Source of the DNA: Cruorifilaria tuberocauda
Lineage: Eukaryota > Nematoda > Chromadorea > Rhabditida > Onchocercidae
Length of the DNA stretch: 64,000 nucleotides
Assembly (NCBI GenBank): GCA_013365365.1
Contig: JABVXU010000238.1
Span: 18,793-82,792, forward strand
Direction of reading: 5' to 3'
The notes under the pieces are model-generated. The model was not told where the DNA came from. It did no database searches and saw only the letters and a list, made by a program, of their open reading frames with translations. Below are positions 26,901 through 39,170 of the stretch, piece by piece. Positions within the stretch are counted from its first letter, which is position 1. Every line of letters begins with the position of its first letter. The position numbers and the translations under genes are program-made.

Positions 26901-29631
26901 AAGCAAAACCAAGTACAACTGATGAAAGCAGGAAGAAGCCAAAGCTAAATAATGAAGAAAAAGCGAAAAAAGGAATAAAAAAGCACAGAGAGAAAAACAA
27001 TGAGAAATCAGACGAAATCTCTTGTAAGCCAAAAAAGGTTTCAAAGCATCTCAAAGCTGCATCTGATGGGTTAGAAAGTAAAATAAAAAAGTCTACTGAG
27101 ACAGTTTCCGGATGCAACGAAGTTTCAAAGAATTTTATTCCTGTGATGTGCGAAGTGCGCATCACATTAGAAACAACCAAGCCTGCTGCTTCTTTTACCG
27201 AATTTTCAAAATCTGTATATGCTGCGGAAAGTGCTCACTTACGTTTCCTAACTTCTGAACCAGCTCAGACAAGTCAGAATGAAGCGGAAACGGAGAAGAA
27301 ACTAAAAAAATATTGCACTTCATCATCTGGTAATCGAATAGCGCAAGAATCCGCATGTCATAATAGTTCAGTAAACAAGCTTAGTGAGATCAATAAAAAA
27401 GGCAGTTCTGTAGCTGCTATTTTGTCAATGTTCACTGAAAAAGCTGAACAGGAGAGAATACGTTTTGAGCGCCGCCCCTCTCGTCCAATAAGAACTTTTC
27501 GGGATGTAGAGAAATCTTCATCCAGAAAATTATCATCAGTAGTAACTTGTGTAAATGATGAGAACTATTTAAAGCTTTATCGAGCACCAGAAGAAGAGAA
27601 GAAACGGGTGAAAAATTTAATTGAACTTCATCGACGTGGTTCCACAGATCGAAAACAAGTTGACACTAAAGAAATTATAGCTGCAAAGCAAGATGAAGGC
27701 AATAATAGCTCTCCGAATCAGAGAAGAATTATTGCTGAACAAGACAAAGTCGACAGGAACTTGAAAGGAAGAAAAATGGAAATAAATCCTGCATTAAATA
27801 TTAAAAAAGGGACGGAGTTGTCAGAAAAAAAGGTCATCTCAGATTTAACCCAATCAGAACTAAGAGATATCAAAAAAACTGGTCAGATAACAGAGGAGCG
27901 AAATGCTGATACTATGAAGATGGCAAAAACTGTCCATCTCAGAAACGAAATAAAGAAGCAGAAAAAGGATATGACAAAATTTACTCAGGAAATGGCAGAG
28001 GGGGTTAAAAGGTCAACGGAAAATATTGTGGAGACATCGCAAATTCAAACTTTGTTAGCATCGCAGCAGAAGACGGAAATTCAGAATGACTGTAGCATTA
28101 CAAGAAGTGGCAAAACAAAAAGTTGGGTGAATTTGGACGAATCGCACAATGATTCTTCAACAAACTCTTTGAATACGACACCGAAACAGCCAAAACATGA
28201 AAAAAGCAATAGCGGGAAACAAATTGAAACTGTAAATGAAAAGATGGCTTTATCTTCAGAGCCATATTTTTCGGAAGAAAGATGCACTGCAAAAATAAAA
28301 GCTAGGGAAATAACAAGCAATCAAAAGATGCCTAAGCGAAAGAAAAGCAAAGTTGAAGATGTTAACAGAAATCTTGATAGTAAGGATGTTGCGCGAAACT
28401 TGTTGGTTCGGGTAAAAAATTCTGAAGAGTTTATTGAACATCGAGATTCTTTCATCGAAAAGAAAATGAAAAAAAGCGTCGAAAAACTGAAGAAAGGTAA
28501 AGCCTTGAGGGAATCGGTAGCAACATCTGTCAGCTCTCAATTCCCTCAGAAAGGAAAGCAAACGAAATCAGTCGAAGCAAACAGTAGCAAAATTCAAAGG
28601 GCAATCTCAGGTTTAAAACCGTCGTCAATTGATCTAACAACTACTACGACAAGAAACACGGTAGCGAATCATTCTGACGAACTTTTGCAACGCATAACTT
28701 CCAAAAAACCTCCAAAAGGTTCAGGACGGAAAAAAATCAGTGCAGAAACGAAATTGAAGAAGCTACACGATAAATACGGATCAGAGACAGAGAGTATCAA
28801 TTCTGGCCCTAAGATTGGCGAAGCTACGGTTTCAGTGCAAAATGAAATATCTAATTTAACAGATCAAGCATTGCACTCAATTCAAGATACTCTATCTAAT
28901 ATTCAAGAATCATTAGAGGTTTCTTTTAACTCTAATTCTTCCGTGCATGACGCAATAAAGCGAAAAGTTTCTCGAAAAAATAATTGCTCAAAAAATTTGT
29001 TGATAAGAATAAAATCAGACACCAATTTGGCTGAAGATAAAGAAAAAGTGAGAGCAGTACGTACATGTCGAGAAACTGTCGATGATCAAGCCGTTTCTCG
29101 TAATCGGAAGGATAAAAATCAACGCAGTATTTCGGTTCGTTTCTCATGGATCTTTTACCACATTGAGTAATGTTTTCTGTCTTTTTTTGAATTTCTGAAT
29201 CATATATTATTTTTCTGGATGGTGTGATATTCATTTTTTCGATAATATGAAATGACAAAATTAATTAAACATGCTATAATTGATCGATTATAGCATGTTT
29301 ATTTAATTTTGTCATTTCTTTAACTTCGGGAAAAAAAGATGCACATTTCTGTCAATAATAAGGATATATATCGGTTTGTTTTCTTGTCATTTTTCAATAC
29401 GACACCATGAATTAAATACGATTGCAGATAGTTGACTTAAAGAATCAGGAGAACTACAGTTTTGGTTGGCTTAAACTGCAGTTAGAAACACGAGTGAATA
29501 AAGAAAAAGATGATCAAATGAGATGGAGATATCGCCGTGATTTAAAAATTTCACCAATTCAATCCAGAAATGCTAAAAAAGCTTTAAGCATCTGGAAAAC
29601 AATGGAGCAAAGCAGCATTGCCAAAATTTAA
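23913..29631 (+). CDS. MLCK/titin-type protein kinase with long basic tail
   Basis: Ser/Thr kinase of the CaMK group. Exons: 23913-23994, 24193-24292, 24498-24609, 24722-24816, 24893-25034, 25318-25517, 25682-25834, 25931-26084, 26510-26794, 26870-29134, 29428-29631, giving about 1263 aa. The kinase domain spans about 55-312: glycine loop GEGKFGKV, Lys82 in LAAKHIK, TGGELFDRV, HLDIKPEN (Asp175, with Leu for Arg as in many MLCK/DAPK-type kinases), DFG at 195-197, VAPEV, YTDMWSIGVITYILLSG, NHPW at 305-308. It is followed by LSKEGLKSYLRNERFRKATW and a basic/hydrophobic stretch, placed like the autoinhibitory and calmodulin-binding segment of MLCKs. Residues from about 440 are Lys/Glu/Ser-rich and low in complexity, mostly from one 2.26-kb exon. 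No Ig or FN3 domains are seen. Kinase assignment is firm; substrate is unknown. Confidence 0.92.
29249..29318. repeat. 32-bp inverted repeat (hairpin) in kinase intron 10
   Basis: The arms 29249-29280 and 29287-29318 are reverse complements with a single mismatch and a six-base loop (TGATCG). It lies in the last intron of the kinase gene. It could be a miniature inverted-repeat element or a small-RNA hairpin. The arm's outer word AAATGACAAAATTAA recurs at about 32796-32810, which favours a repeat origin, but the word is AT-rich and short. Confidence 0.85.
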
Positions 29632-29884
29632 ACCTTTTTATTGGTTATACTAGCGCTTTTGGTAGTATTTTGAAGGTCCTCTAGACTAACTGATTCATGC
29701 CAAATCCTGTTTCTATTTACTGATGGATGTTTTCTTACCCTCCATGCAAGTATAGAGAATTTCTTTATTTCATAATGTTGATTCAGTGCGATATCTTTAT
29801 TTTTCTTCATGTAAATTGCTAGAACCTAAATTCTACATATCTGTACAGCATCCTTGCTTCATTGTACATCCGTTTTTTCCGTTC

Positions 29885-29890
29885 AATAAA
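29885..29890 (+). promoter_or_regulatory. candidate poly(A) signal of kinase gene
   Basis: An AATAAA hexamer about 250 bases after the kinase stop codon, on the sense strand. Confidence 0.4.
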
Positions 29891-30838
29891 GGAGATTATT
29901 AATGTATTGTTTGTTGACATATTATTGATCTTCTGATGGTTCGTTGTTAATTACTCTCCTTCTCACTTTTTCACTAGACATTGTTTTTCTTTAAGTTTTG
30001 TAACTGCATCACATGCCTTGGAAAGAAATGCTCACCAGCGTTGATAATGAGAAAGGTTACTCATGTAGCTTTCTGGTCTGGATATCAGATAAATTTTGGT
30101 ATTAATTGTGCAGATTGAAATATTCGAATAAAACATTAATCATGCATATATTTATGGATCACATAAACCTATAACCATAATTTTTGTATTGCAGAGATTA
30201 AATTATTTTCAAATTGAAACATCGAAAGACGCAAGTTGGAGCAGTAATGGATTAAAAAAAATAAAATCAGGTTGTCAAGTAATAAGTAAACAGTTTAATT
30301 GAAGGTTTATAAATGGCTATATGTGGAAAGATATTAGATTACACAGTTCTATCTAACTTTTCAAAGCATTTGCTAAATTGAACGTTTCGAATAGAATGAT
30401 ATCCATCAAGTCATTTTCGTTGTGATCCACTATGTGGTGAACATCATCTACCAATCTTTACTTTCTAGATATTGTTACAAGGAATATTCTGGAATACAAT
30501 AAGTGGCGGCTGTATTTGATTTGTTTAGTATTGTATGATCATCATTGATGCTAAGCGTTCATTACTCATTGACTACTTTAAATTTAGTTCCACCAATTTT
30601 TGTACTTATAAAATTTGATTTTTCTTTTAAGACTTTCAATAATTAAATCAGATTTTCCAAGCAACTGATAAAATAGGATCAACTGAGCAAGTACGTCAAC
30701 TTGTAACAATCATAAATGTATAACATTGAGTTTCCATTTTTGAATAGTAGATTTAGGAAAGGAAATCATCATTAGTTTATAACTGTAGAACCGTAAGAAA
30801 GGTCAAGCTATTAAAATAACTGTGTACATTTTGTTTTA
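29891..30838. other. intergenic, no gene recognised
   Basis: AT-rich spacer between the kinase gene and the CPG4-like gene, which lie in the same orientation. At about 1.2 kb between stop and next ATG the gap is too long for a typical tight nematode operon. Confidence 0.5.
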
Positions 30839-30878
30839 GGAATAAGAAGGAAGAATTCAGCTAGATAAGAAAGAAGAA

Positions 30879-33089
30879 ATGATAAAGATGTATACTGGTA
30901 ATATTGTCCTATTTTTCCTGATATTTCTCGTGATGCAACCAGGAACAAACGGTGAATGATTTGCTGCTTTTGAATGACTAAGCGTAATGATATGCACAGC
31001 GATTGTTTTGCCTATTGAACAAAAATGGAGTTGCAGGAGGAAGTGGAAATCCTTTAGAGTCAACAGATTCAAGAATTCAGTCAGTGACGTTCAGGAATTC
31101 AGTTAGTGACCTTGAAGGAATGCCTGAGTTTCAGTCAAATTGTGTTGAAGGTAAAATAAACAAATGTCTCTTTTAAAATATGTTCTTCTTTGCTTTTATT
31201 GTTTGTTCATATCGATTTTGCGTATTCATTGCAGGCTGTTTGAAACCTTTCCTTCTTACTCTACGTGCAAGTTTTGTTTCTGGAAACAACTATGAACGTT
31301 TACTGAACACATGCGAGTAAGAGATTAGTTACTTCACGAGAATTCTATATGAATCACATTTCCTGTAATTATTCGCCATAATTATTTTAGAAAACTCCGT
31401 GAAGTATATGAATGTGTGGATCGGTTAAAGAAATGTCAGCCGAATTATTTATTTCGCATACTTATGGATGGCTTTGAGTACATGTGTGTAGAGCATCCTG
31501 CTGGTTATTTTTCAACACATTTTTTGATTGATTTCATTTTTCATGAAGTCATCTCTTACTATATACATTGTTATTCACATTCATATTGCGTCATTTATTT
31601 TTAAGCTTTTCGAGACTTGATGGAGTGTATGGATCTACATGCACAAATCACGACTAAAGGTTTGGTGTTTCATTTCTGAATTTCTGGATTGATTCAATGG
31701 AGTGGTCAATTTCGTTGCCAATTTCTCGACATACATTTGCTTGATTTAGTGAGAACTGCATCGTAAATTTGCAGACTGTGAGCAAAAGTGTAAAGCGCAT
31801 AACTTAATTGCTGGCTGGTTCATTCATTCGGCTATGCATTCCAGCAAGCTTCTTCATGCCGGAGCAAATGGTACACCGCCACGCGTTAATATTGGCTTCC
31901 TTCGTAAAATTACTTCTGAAGCTTGCTCGTCAGTCTTTACATGTATTCATTATAAATTATAACGATTTATCAGTATATGAATTATTTAGTTACCTTTGCC
32001 ACATATCTTTTCACTTAACAAATTTATAGTAGAGGTTTTCATTTAGTCAACAACCGAAATTCTCTTTGCATAATTCTCAAAATTTGTCAGTAAAGTGGAA
32101 CATTTTTGGTAAACTTGTGAACAGCAACTGTCTTTTCTCAAAACTACTGCCTAAAATCTTTCTTCTAAGGATTAAAGAATAATCATTCAGCGATGTCAAA
32201 ATAATGCATTTTTCACGAGGTACCACGGCAAAGATAGCCATCTGTTGAATACTGGGCGAAATGTTCTAATATACTGCAATATTCCAAAATAAATAATAAT
32301 TTCATATTTGACTTACGCATTTTAGAATTGTACAATGCTACTTCCTTTGTTTAAAAACAAAATATAATGCACGCTGTTATGGCATTGGTGGTAGCATGCT
32401 CATGGTAAGTTTGATTAACCTTTATCATATTGAAATACGAATGTTTGAGTGCAGTTAAGGATCTTAAGTCTTCTGTGATGCCTGCAACTGTATTTTAGAA
32501 TAAATTTAAATTTAAAGATTTAAATATTTTTATTTTAAACTTAAAGAGTTAGCAATTCGATTGTACTTCATTAAATTGCAATTATATTATAGATAATGAA
32601 TGTTATCTTCTAAATGTTGACATACATACTGTAATATATTTTTAGGAGGTAATAGTAAGGCCAATATATCGAATGTATAATTCAATGTTATTAAGTCCAT
32701 TGTGGAATGTAATGAGGCTAATGTTGCCTTCTCAGTGCAATTTCATGGTGACTGATGTAGGGATCTCTCGACAGAGGTTTTTTTATATTAGTGTTAAATG
32801 ACAAAATTAAAGAAAGATCCATTTGGAAAGCATTTTAATCAATATGGAATGTTTACGTTCAATGTCTGCCATTCATGATAGTTTTAAATAATTAATTTAA
32901 ATCTGAATTGATTAATTTAGAATCAATCCCAAGCTGGACAAAGATTTAAAGGAGTTTTATAAGAATCGAACGGAACCGTTGATCGAATTCCGCCCTCCAG
33001 TAAAATTTTTAATTTTTACAATTTTATTTTTATTAAAGCATTTACCAGCACCGAGTAATATAAATTTATAGATTTTGCAGAAGTCTTAA
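30879..33089 (+). CDS. secreted cysteine-rich protein, CPG4-like
   Basis: Exons: 30879-30951, 31037-31150, 31235-31316, 31391-31503, 31606-31659, 31775-31928, 32326-32404, 32646-32776, 32921-32999, 33081-33089, giving about 295 aa. A signal peptide is clear (hydrophobic VLFFLIFLVM then QPGTNG). A short Ser-rich spacer is followed by a domain with regularly spaced cysteines: NCVEGCLKPF, NTCEKLREVYECVDRLKKC, EYMCVEH, LMECMD, DCEQKCKAH, EACSIVQCYFLC, NARCYG, SQCNF. This pattern of paired Cys in helices is that of the nematode chondroitin proteoglycan 4 (CPG4) domain family, extracellular proteins including eggshell or matrix proteoglycans. A Ser-rich N-terminal stretch is compatible with glycosylation but is not proof. 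The exon 6 donor is GTCAGT. The last intron is optional: if retained, the protein ends with a hydrophobic tail and a stop at 33069-33071. Family call is moderate. Confidence 0.72.
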
Positions 33090-33221
33090 ACTTAAAAATC
33101 TGTCAGTATGAAACTATGGATTAGTTTCGTAAACATAGATAAATACCAGGAAAATGTGGCATAGGAATTGGTTTCCCTACTTTTTTCTTATAAGTGTGGT
33201 TAGCTGCTTAGCACTTTAGCA

Positions 33222-33227
33222 AATAAA
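33222..33227 (+). promoter_or_regulatory. candidate poly(A) signal of CPG4-like gene
   Basis: AATAAA about 135 bases after the predicted stop, on the sense strand. Confidence 0.4.
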
Positions 33228-35176
33228 ATAAGGTTTTAATAGCATGCTGAACTTCTTTAAAGTTTATTTTATTTCATATGAAAATTGTTAAGCATGTTGA
33301 CACAGAACGGTTTGTAATTTCGGACAAAAAAACTTTATATCACAGTGCTTCGGGTCAGGTTATTGAATAATATTGAATAAAAGCGTTATCAAACAATGAA
33401 ACGGGTTATCTTAAGCCAGAGAACTTCTCTGAACCCGAGAAATCTGTATTTCGACGGCGAACAAAGAGGATTAATAAAGACATTGACATGGTAACTTTCA
33501 CTGCGGCAAAGAGGAGGAACGAGACAGGGAACATTAGGCGTGACAATATTGGCTAGTTTTTTTCCTTCTAAGGCTAGTTTTTTTCCTTTTTTTGAATATT
33601 TCTCACGATGTTATGAAAGTTATACGTTGAAGTGCATTTAAAGGAATTAATTATAAATCTCTTCTTTTAGTGTTCCTAAACATTGATTTGGACGAATCAA
33701 AAGCGACAATATTCAAATGAATTAAGATATTTGATTATCAGCAAATTTTTACAGAAAACGATTATCTAAACTTTTCCAATGAGTGTGACAAAGATTGTGT
33801 TGGCAAAGAACGAAGGTAGATAGATAATGTGTAAAGCTATGAAGCACGCCTTTCCACATGAAAATCATTCCTACAGTAGCTAATCAGACCGCAGATTACT
33901 ATGGTTATCCTTTGTTCATTTATTATCATTGAATTATTTAGAACATTGCTTTTACTATATAGAGTACTGGATAATCTGTGATTTGGAAATTTTAAAAACA
34001 ATCTTATTCATATTTTAAACGCACAAATATCACCAAAAATAATAATTTAACGAAAAACTTATTTTATGCAAATTGAACAAAAACGCTAGATGCTTTATTT
34101 ACATAAGATGTTTAAATTGTATTCTATTTATCACAATGTAACGATTTTAAAACTTTGTCATTTACTTTTGAAAATAAATGGCTTCCAAAAACAGGAAATT
34201 TTACAGAAAAATATTTAGGATGATTATCATTGAAATCGCAAAAAGATTTCTTAATATCTGAAAACGCACAGAAAAAATTACGTTTTATATTCCTTGCATT
34301 GCTTACAGTTTCACTTTCCCTGTGAAACGATACATGTGATTAAATAAATTTCCAAATACTCCTGCTGTATGGCTGCATTTCTGATTCTTTAGCAGTTTTG
34401 AGTGTTTTCTTATTTCTTCTTTATTAGACCATTACAACCCTGATTTCTTCCTTTATTTTCTTAAAATTTTTACTGCATGGAATGTCGTATCCAATTAAGC
34501 CTTCATTAATATTTCAATCTATTCACACAAAGTCTTTCAGATATATAAAATTAGAAAATCCAAATTGCAAATTTCAAAATATTTTTTGGAAAGAATACTA
34601 GAAAATAAGAAATGAATCTACATGTAACAAGTGAATCCAAAAAAATGCGAACTTTTATAACTTTTTAAAAATTTTTTTTATACCAAATATATTTGTAAAT
34701 AACGTACGAGAATATGTGGAATACAACTCCTTAAAAAAAAAAACATTATCGTCACTTGGAAACCGCCTTAAGTATATTCGTTTAGCCGTTTACAGGATTA
34801 TCAATCACATACTTGTAAAATGATATTCTGTGAATAAAAAGCTAACTATTTCGCAAAATCTATACAGATTCAGTTCTTCAGTAACGATGATTCCTTGGTT
34901 CAGTGTCCCAATACCTTACAGTTACCATAAAGTTGGTTTCACTATTTCTTCTCTGTCGTTAAACTAATTCCTTTCATTCGCAATAAAAAAATCATGGAGG
35001 CGATGAAGAGTAATTGCTTTTAGCGGCCAAAAGGTCTAAACGTTTTAGATGAGCCGATGTTATTCGTAATATGGACCGAAGAACGAAATTAGGCATAACC
35101 TGAAATAGTACAAAGTTTAATGATAAATATGCGTTTCTATAAACTGATATGAGGAAGTTGTCACTCTTCTAAAATT
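33228..35176. other. convergent intergenic region
   Basis: This lies between the 3' ends of the plus-strand CPG4-like gene and the minus-strand IQCE-like gene. It is very AT-rich and no coding segment was recognised. Confidence 0.5.
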
Positions 35177-35182
35177 TTTATT
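35177..35182 (-). promoter_or_regulatory. candidate poly(A) signal of IQCE-like gene
   Basis: TTTATT on the plus strand (AATAAA on the gene strand), about 45 bases past the stop codon. Confidence 0.45.
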
Positions 35183-35224
35183 TTTCAAGTTCGCTATTCA
35201 TAAAATAAATAGATAAACATGCGC

Positions 35225-38200
35225 TCATTTAAATCTAATTAGTAGAAAAAAGTTAGACCGCCATGGTCTTTTTGCTTTTAACAGCGCGAAACTATCAATT
35301 ATGTCTTTGTTCACCTCATGTTTTTTCAGTTCCACTCTTCCTGCATTTTCGACGCTTATTTCATCCCCTTGCATTTCTGTTTTTCTCACAGGTATCATCT
35401 TTTCTAGTTGTTGTTCCATTTCAGTTGAAAATTTCTCTTCCTCAGTCCATTCATTTGAGTTCCGTTTTGTGAACCGACTATTTGCAGTACCGCTGGATAT
35501 TTTTTTACATTCGTCTTGAATATCACCCAATGTGGATTGTTCTATACTGGTGTCAATAACTAAATGTTCATCAGCTCGATCTTCTCCATTTTTATATTTT
35601 TTCCAGTTTCTTTGAATTGTTTCAGGTGTACGTTCTGTTTGAGTTTTCATTTCTTGCTGTCTTTGATGTTCAGCTATTTTGCTTTCTACTGCTTGTCCTG
35701 ATGCACTTTCTGTTCCACTGGATGAGCATTTGAACCTTTCGATTACATTCACTTTTGCATCATTCGCTATTTCATGTGGTATACTAGAATGAATTATCAA
35801 CTAGATGTAGTTGTCAATTGCAAGTGAATGTTAAGTCTATATAGAAAATGATAAATTCTTGAAAGTATGTTCTATCTTCAAATTATTGGAGCAGTTACAA
35901 AATGTCAATACAAAGAAGAAATGAAAGCTTTGGTCAGTAAAAACCATTTAAGGCATAAAAAAACCTTGCATAAATATCATGACTTTCCCAATCATCAGTA
36001 TTAGATTCTGACTCTTCAACCGCTATGTCAACTTTTGGCGATTCTGTCATTTCCACTGTACTCACTGTTGTTTTCTGTCCTTCATCATCAGAATGAATTT
36101 TTATAATTTCTGCTTTTAACTCTTCTTGAGTTCCATTATTCAGTGTTATCAGTTTACTGCAATACTATTCGGAAAATAAACTGTTTAGAAGGTAAAGATC
36201 TCTCTCCACTTTTTATTTTCTATAACTCTTAATAAGATATAAAGGCTAAGAAGCAACAAACATTGTGGAAGAGAAATTTCTTTCCACCTATAAATAAATG
36301 TCAATTCTGCGCATATTTTACACCATACAAAAATGTCAAACTAAATATTTATACTTACTTCTTATTTCTCAGTCGGTCTATTACAGGATTCCCCGATTTC
36401 TGTTTCAACAGTAATTTTCGATCGCACATAACTGAAATATCTTTTTGTCTGGACCGTCCATTCTTGTTATTACGATTGTTTTTCCACGTTTCTTTCTTTC
36501 TCAGTTCATTCTTTAGATGAATGATCAGCGCAACAAGTTCTTCCCGATCAAATGTAGATAATTCTGCAGTAATTAAAAAAAAACTCAAAAATTCTTAAAC
36601 AAAGTCTATCATGTTCATATGATGGAAATATGAAATTAAGCGTTTTTCGAATTTATGACCCAGTAGCAACAATTTTCGTAAGTATTACATTACGAACAAA
36701 CGCTGAATAAAATGGAAGCAAAATGAAACACGAATTAGTTAGAGACAAAATACGTCTTTCTGATTTGTCACTGAATAATTACCAATCATCAAACTGCAAA
36801 ACATATTAGTCAATACCAAATAAAATTCTCTACAAGAAATTCGGTAACACTTCTAGCGCTGACAAGACTTTCTTCTGACTCCATTGGCTCATTTTATGCG
36901 CATAACGAAGCCTATCCTCTATTTATCGTCCTTATCTCATTCTCAACTTTACAATTTAATAGCATTTAGCAACGATAAAAGGCAATCCTTATTCCCCAAC
37001 GAGCCTCACAGTAATAAGAAGTCAATGAAATTCGCCATACTTTTCGCCACATCTTGCAAGGAAACAGTCCAGCATCAGCAATTTATTTCGAAATTTTAAA
37101 TCCTCTTACCTCCTCAAGCAAATTTATAATTTAGGGGGTACGATTAAAGGAAAAAATGTTCGACTTAGTGTGCTACAAATTGAAAATTTTCATTTCAGTG
37201 TAGCACTGTAAACTGATCTCATAAAATTTGTAAATCAAACTTACCGTCAAGAGAATAACTTGAGCAGCTGAAAAAAATTTGTAATTTGGAACGCATCTTA
37301 TTATTCTCTTTCTCAAGAAAGCTGACTGTTTCCTTCAATTTTCTCGTATTTTTGCTTTCAGGTACTGTTCTTTGTCGTCCTGGTAAACTTCCTACATCAG
37401 GTTGCACTTTGCTAAAAATTGATAAGTGACTTTTCATAGTCTGATACCAATTGCAAACGTTTGTTCTAGAAAATATAAAATTAATACCTATAGAAATGAA
37501 AGAGAAAAGAGCAGTGGTAGAAAGTCAGTGCTAACCTTGGCGAAGGATTCACATAAGTGAGACGCTTGCATTCTGTGTGGAAATCTACTAAATGCTCCTG
37601 ATAATCCGATATCCCCATCGCTTCATGATTATTTTTCAGTCGACTGAAATCATTGTTACAATACACACATTTTAAAATAAATACCTGTTTACGTTAAAAT
37701 TAACACTGAACCTTATTTCATTGATTTTTTCTTTCAAAAGCGATTCCAGCATTGCGGTTTTTTGCTTCATTGTTAGCATATTTCCTCGTTGTTCATCGTG
37801 TCCCTTAGACTAAACTATAACAATACTGAATATTTCACTTGTCGGGTAAGTTCATAAAATGATTTTGAATATAAAAGTAATAGCGGCTAATCTGGCAAAA
37901 ATAAGTCCATAAATTCATTACACAATTGGGCCGATGGCATAAGTAATAAAGTACTGAGAAAATAACACACCTGAGTGAACAACAAGTTCTGTAATTCACG
38001 ATCTTTCTTTATTATTTCATTATTTGAACGTTTCAAACGCGTTTTTAATATAACATTTTCTTTTAATACAGCAGCGTAATTCTAAAAAAGCAGTGCATTT
38101 ATACCGCAACACAAATATTGATTGATGAGTGCTTATGAAATAAATTCGAAGTGATAACATTATATATGCAAATCTAACTCGCTTCATATAGTTAAACAAA

Positions 38201-39160
38201 ATACATCAGCACTATAATTTCTTTGAAATGCTTCCTTCAAAAACATTAACTGTGTTAAATGTAAACTTTACTTTTGCCCATAAATTTCTCTATCCGACCT
38301 GGCTATGTATAAGTTTTTGATTATACGTACTTATAGTCAGTTTACTTACTCGTTTAATTCCAAAAAGCTCCTCTCGTAAATTATCGATGAGCTCTCCTTG
38401 CAGCGTTCTACCCTGATCAAATTGCGATGATACTGGAAAAAAATTGAACTAATCATTTTTAAATTGTTTCCATTTCGGTGTTCTCGCTTCCAATAATGTT
38501 ACAATATTATATCAGCCTTTCATCAATGCTGGATGTGTGGGAAAACAACTAAAGCTTTTATCCATATCCATAAATGTAATTTAGATAGAAGTAAAACGGA
38601 GTTCAGTAAAAAATATACCGCGAAGTGCTCGTTTTTCCAACAATTTTAGTGGTAAGAGAGAGAAGGATGACGGTTTAGCAGCAAGGCCATATTTGCTTGA
38701 TGTTATTGGAGCTGAACGTTTCGCAGAATAAATACTTCTTAGCATTTGACGCCGATCATATATTTCTCCTGATGTGCTTAACTGTACAGGAGAATCATGC
38801 TTTGCTAAAATTTCAATAATGCGAGCATGTATTTGGAACTGTAATTGCGAGATTTATATTTTTTACTAAAATTCGAAATATCAGTGCAAAACTAGTCTCC
38901 TCTTCTATATTTAAAATGTATCCTTTATAATGCTTTTTACAGTAATCACTAATAGCTTAGATCACATGCTCAATAGTAAGTTAGACATACAACCTACCAG
39001 TGCAGTATCCGGTATGGTCAATTGAGTTAGTGGAATCATTTGGAATTGAACTATTGCTATCCGCTTCAACAATAATATTCTGAGACTTATGCTTCTCCTT
39101 TGACTGTTCCTGATAATTACACAAGTCAACAAATTTAGCAGTAACATTTGTTGTGGACAT
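35225..39160 (-). CDS. coiled-coil IQ-motif protein, IQCE-like
   Basis: Ten exons on the minus strand: 38998-39160, 38619-38804, 38350-38432, 37971-38081, 37712-37809, 37536-37643, 37245-37411, 36359-36563, 35965-36156, 35225-35783, giving about 623 aa with all phases consistent. Residues about 117-250 form coiled coil: [20 protein letters not shown] and NLL, then a second block [13 protein letters not shown] and [13 protein letters not shown]. In human IQCE the equivalent blocks read MRTKLRRLEEENSRKDRQIE and YYEEVHRLQTLL, in the same order. A later coil ([20 protein letters not shown]) and an IQ motif ([11 protein letters not shown], about 492-501) parallel IQCE's QAQWKVYK element. Vertebrate IQCE anchors the EvC complex at the ciliary base. 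Comparison is from memory, not an alignment. The start follows a TTTAAG acceptor by nine bases. The last eight or so codons are uncertain. Confidence 0.68.
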
Positions 39161-39170
39161 CAATCAACCT

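Noticed and set aside
26866..28561. Several long open frames antisense to the kinase tail exon (Phe/Leu/Ser-rich)
   Set aside because: They mirror the AAR/GAR-rich sense exon, whose complement reads as Phe/Leu/Ser, and have no start or splice context.
35263..35519. Plus-strand open frames opposite the last IQCE-like exon
   Set aside because: They are antisense shadows; the minus strand carries the spliced, phase-consistent gene.
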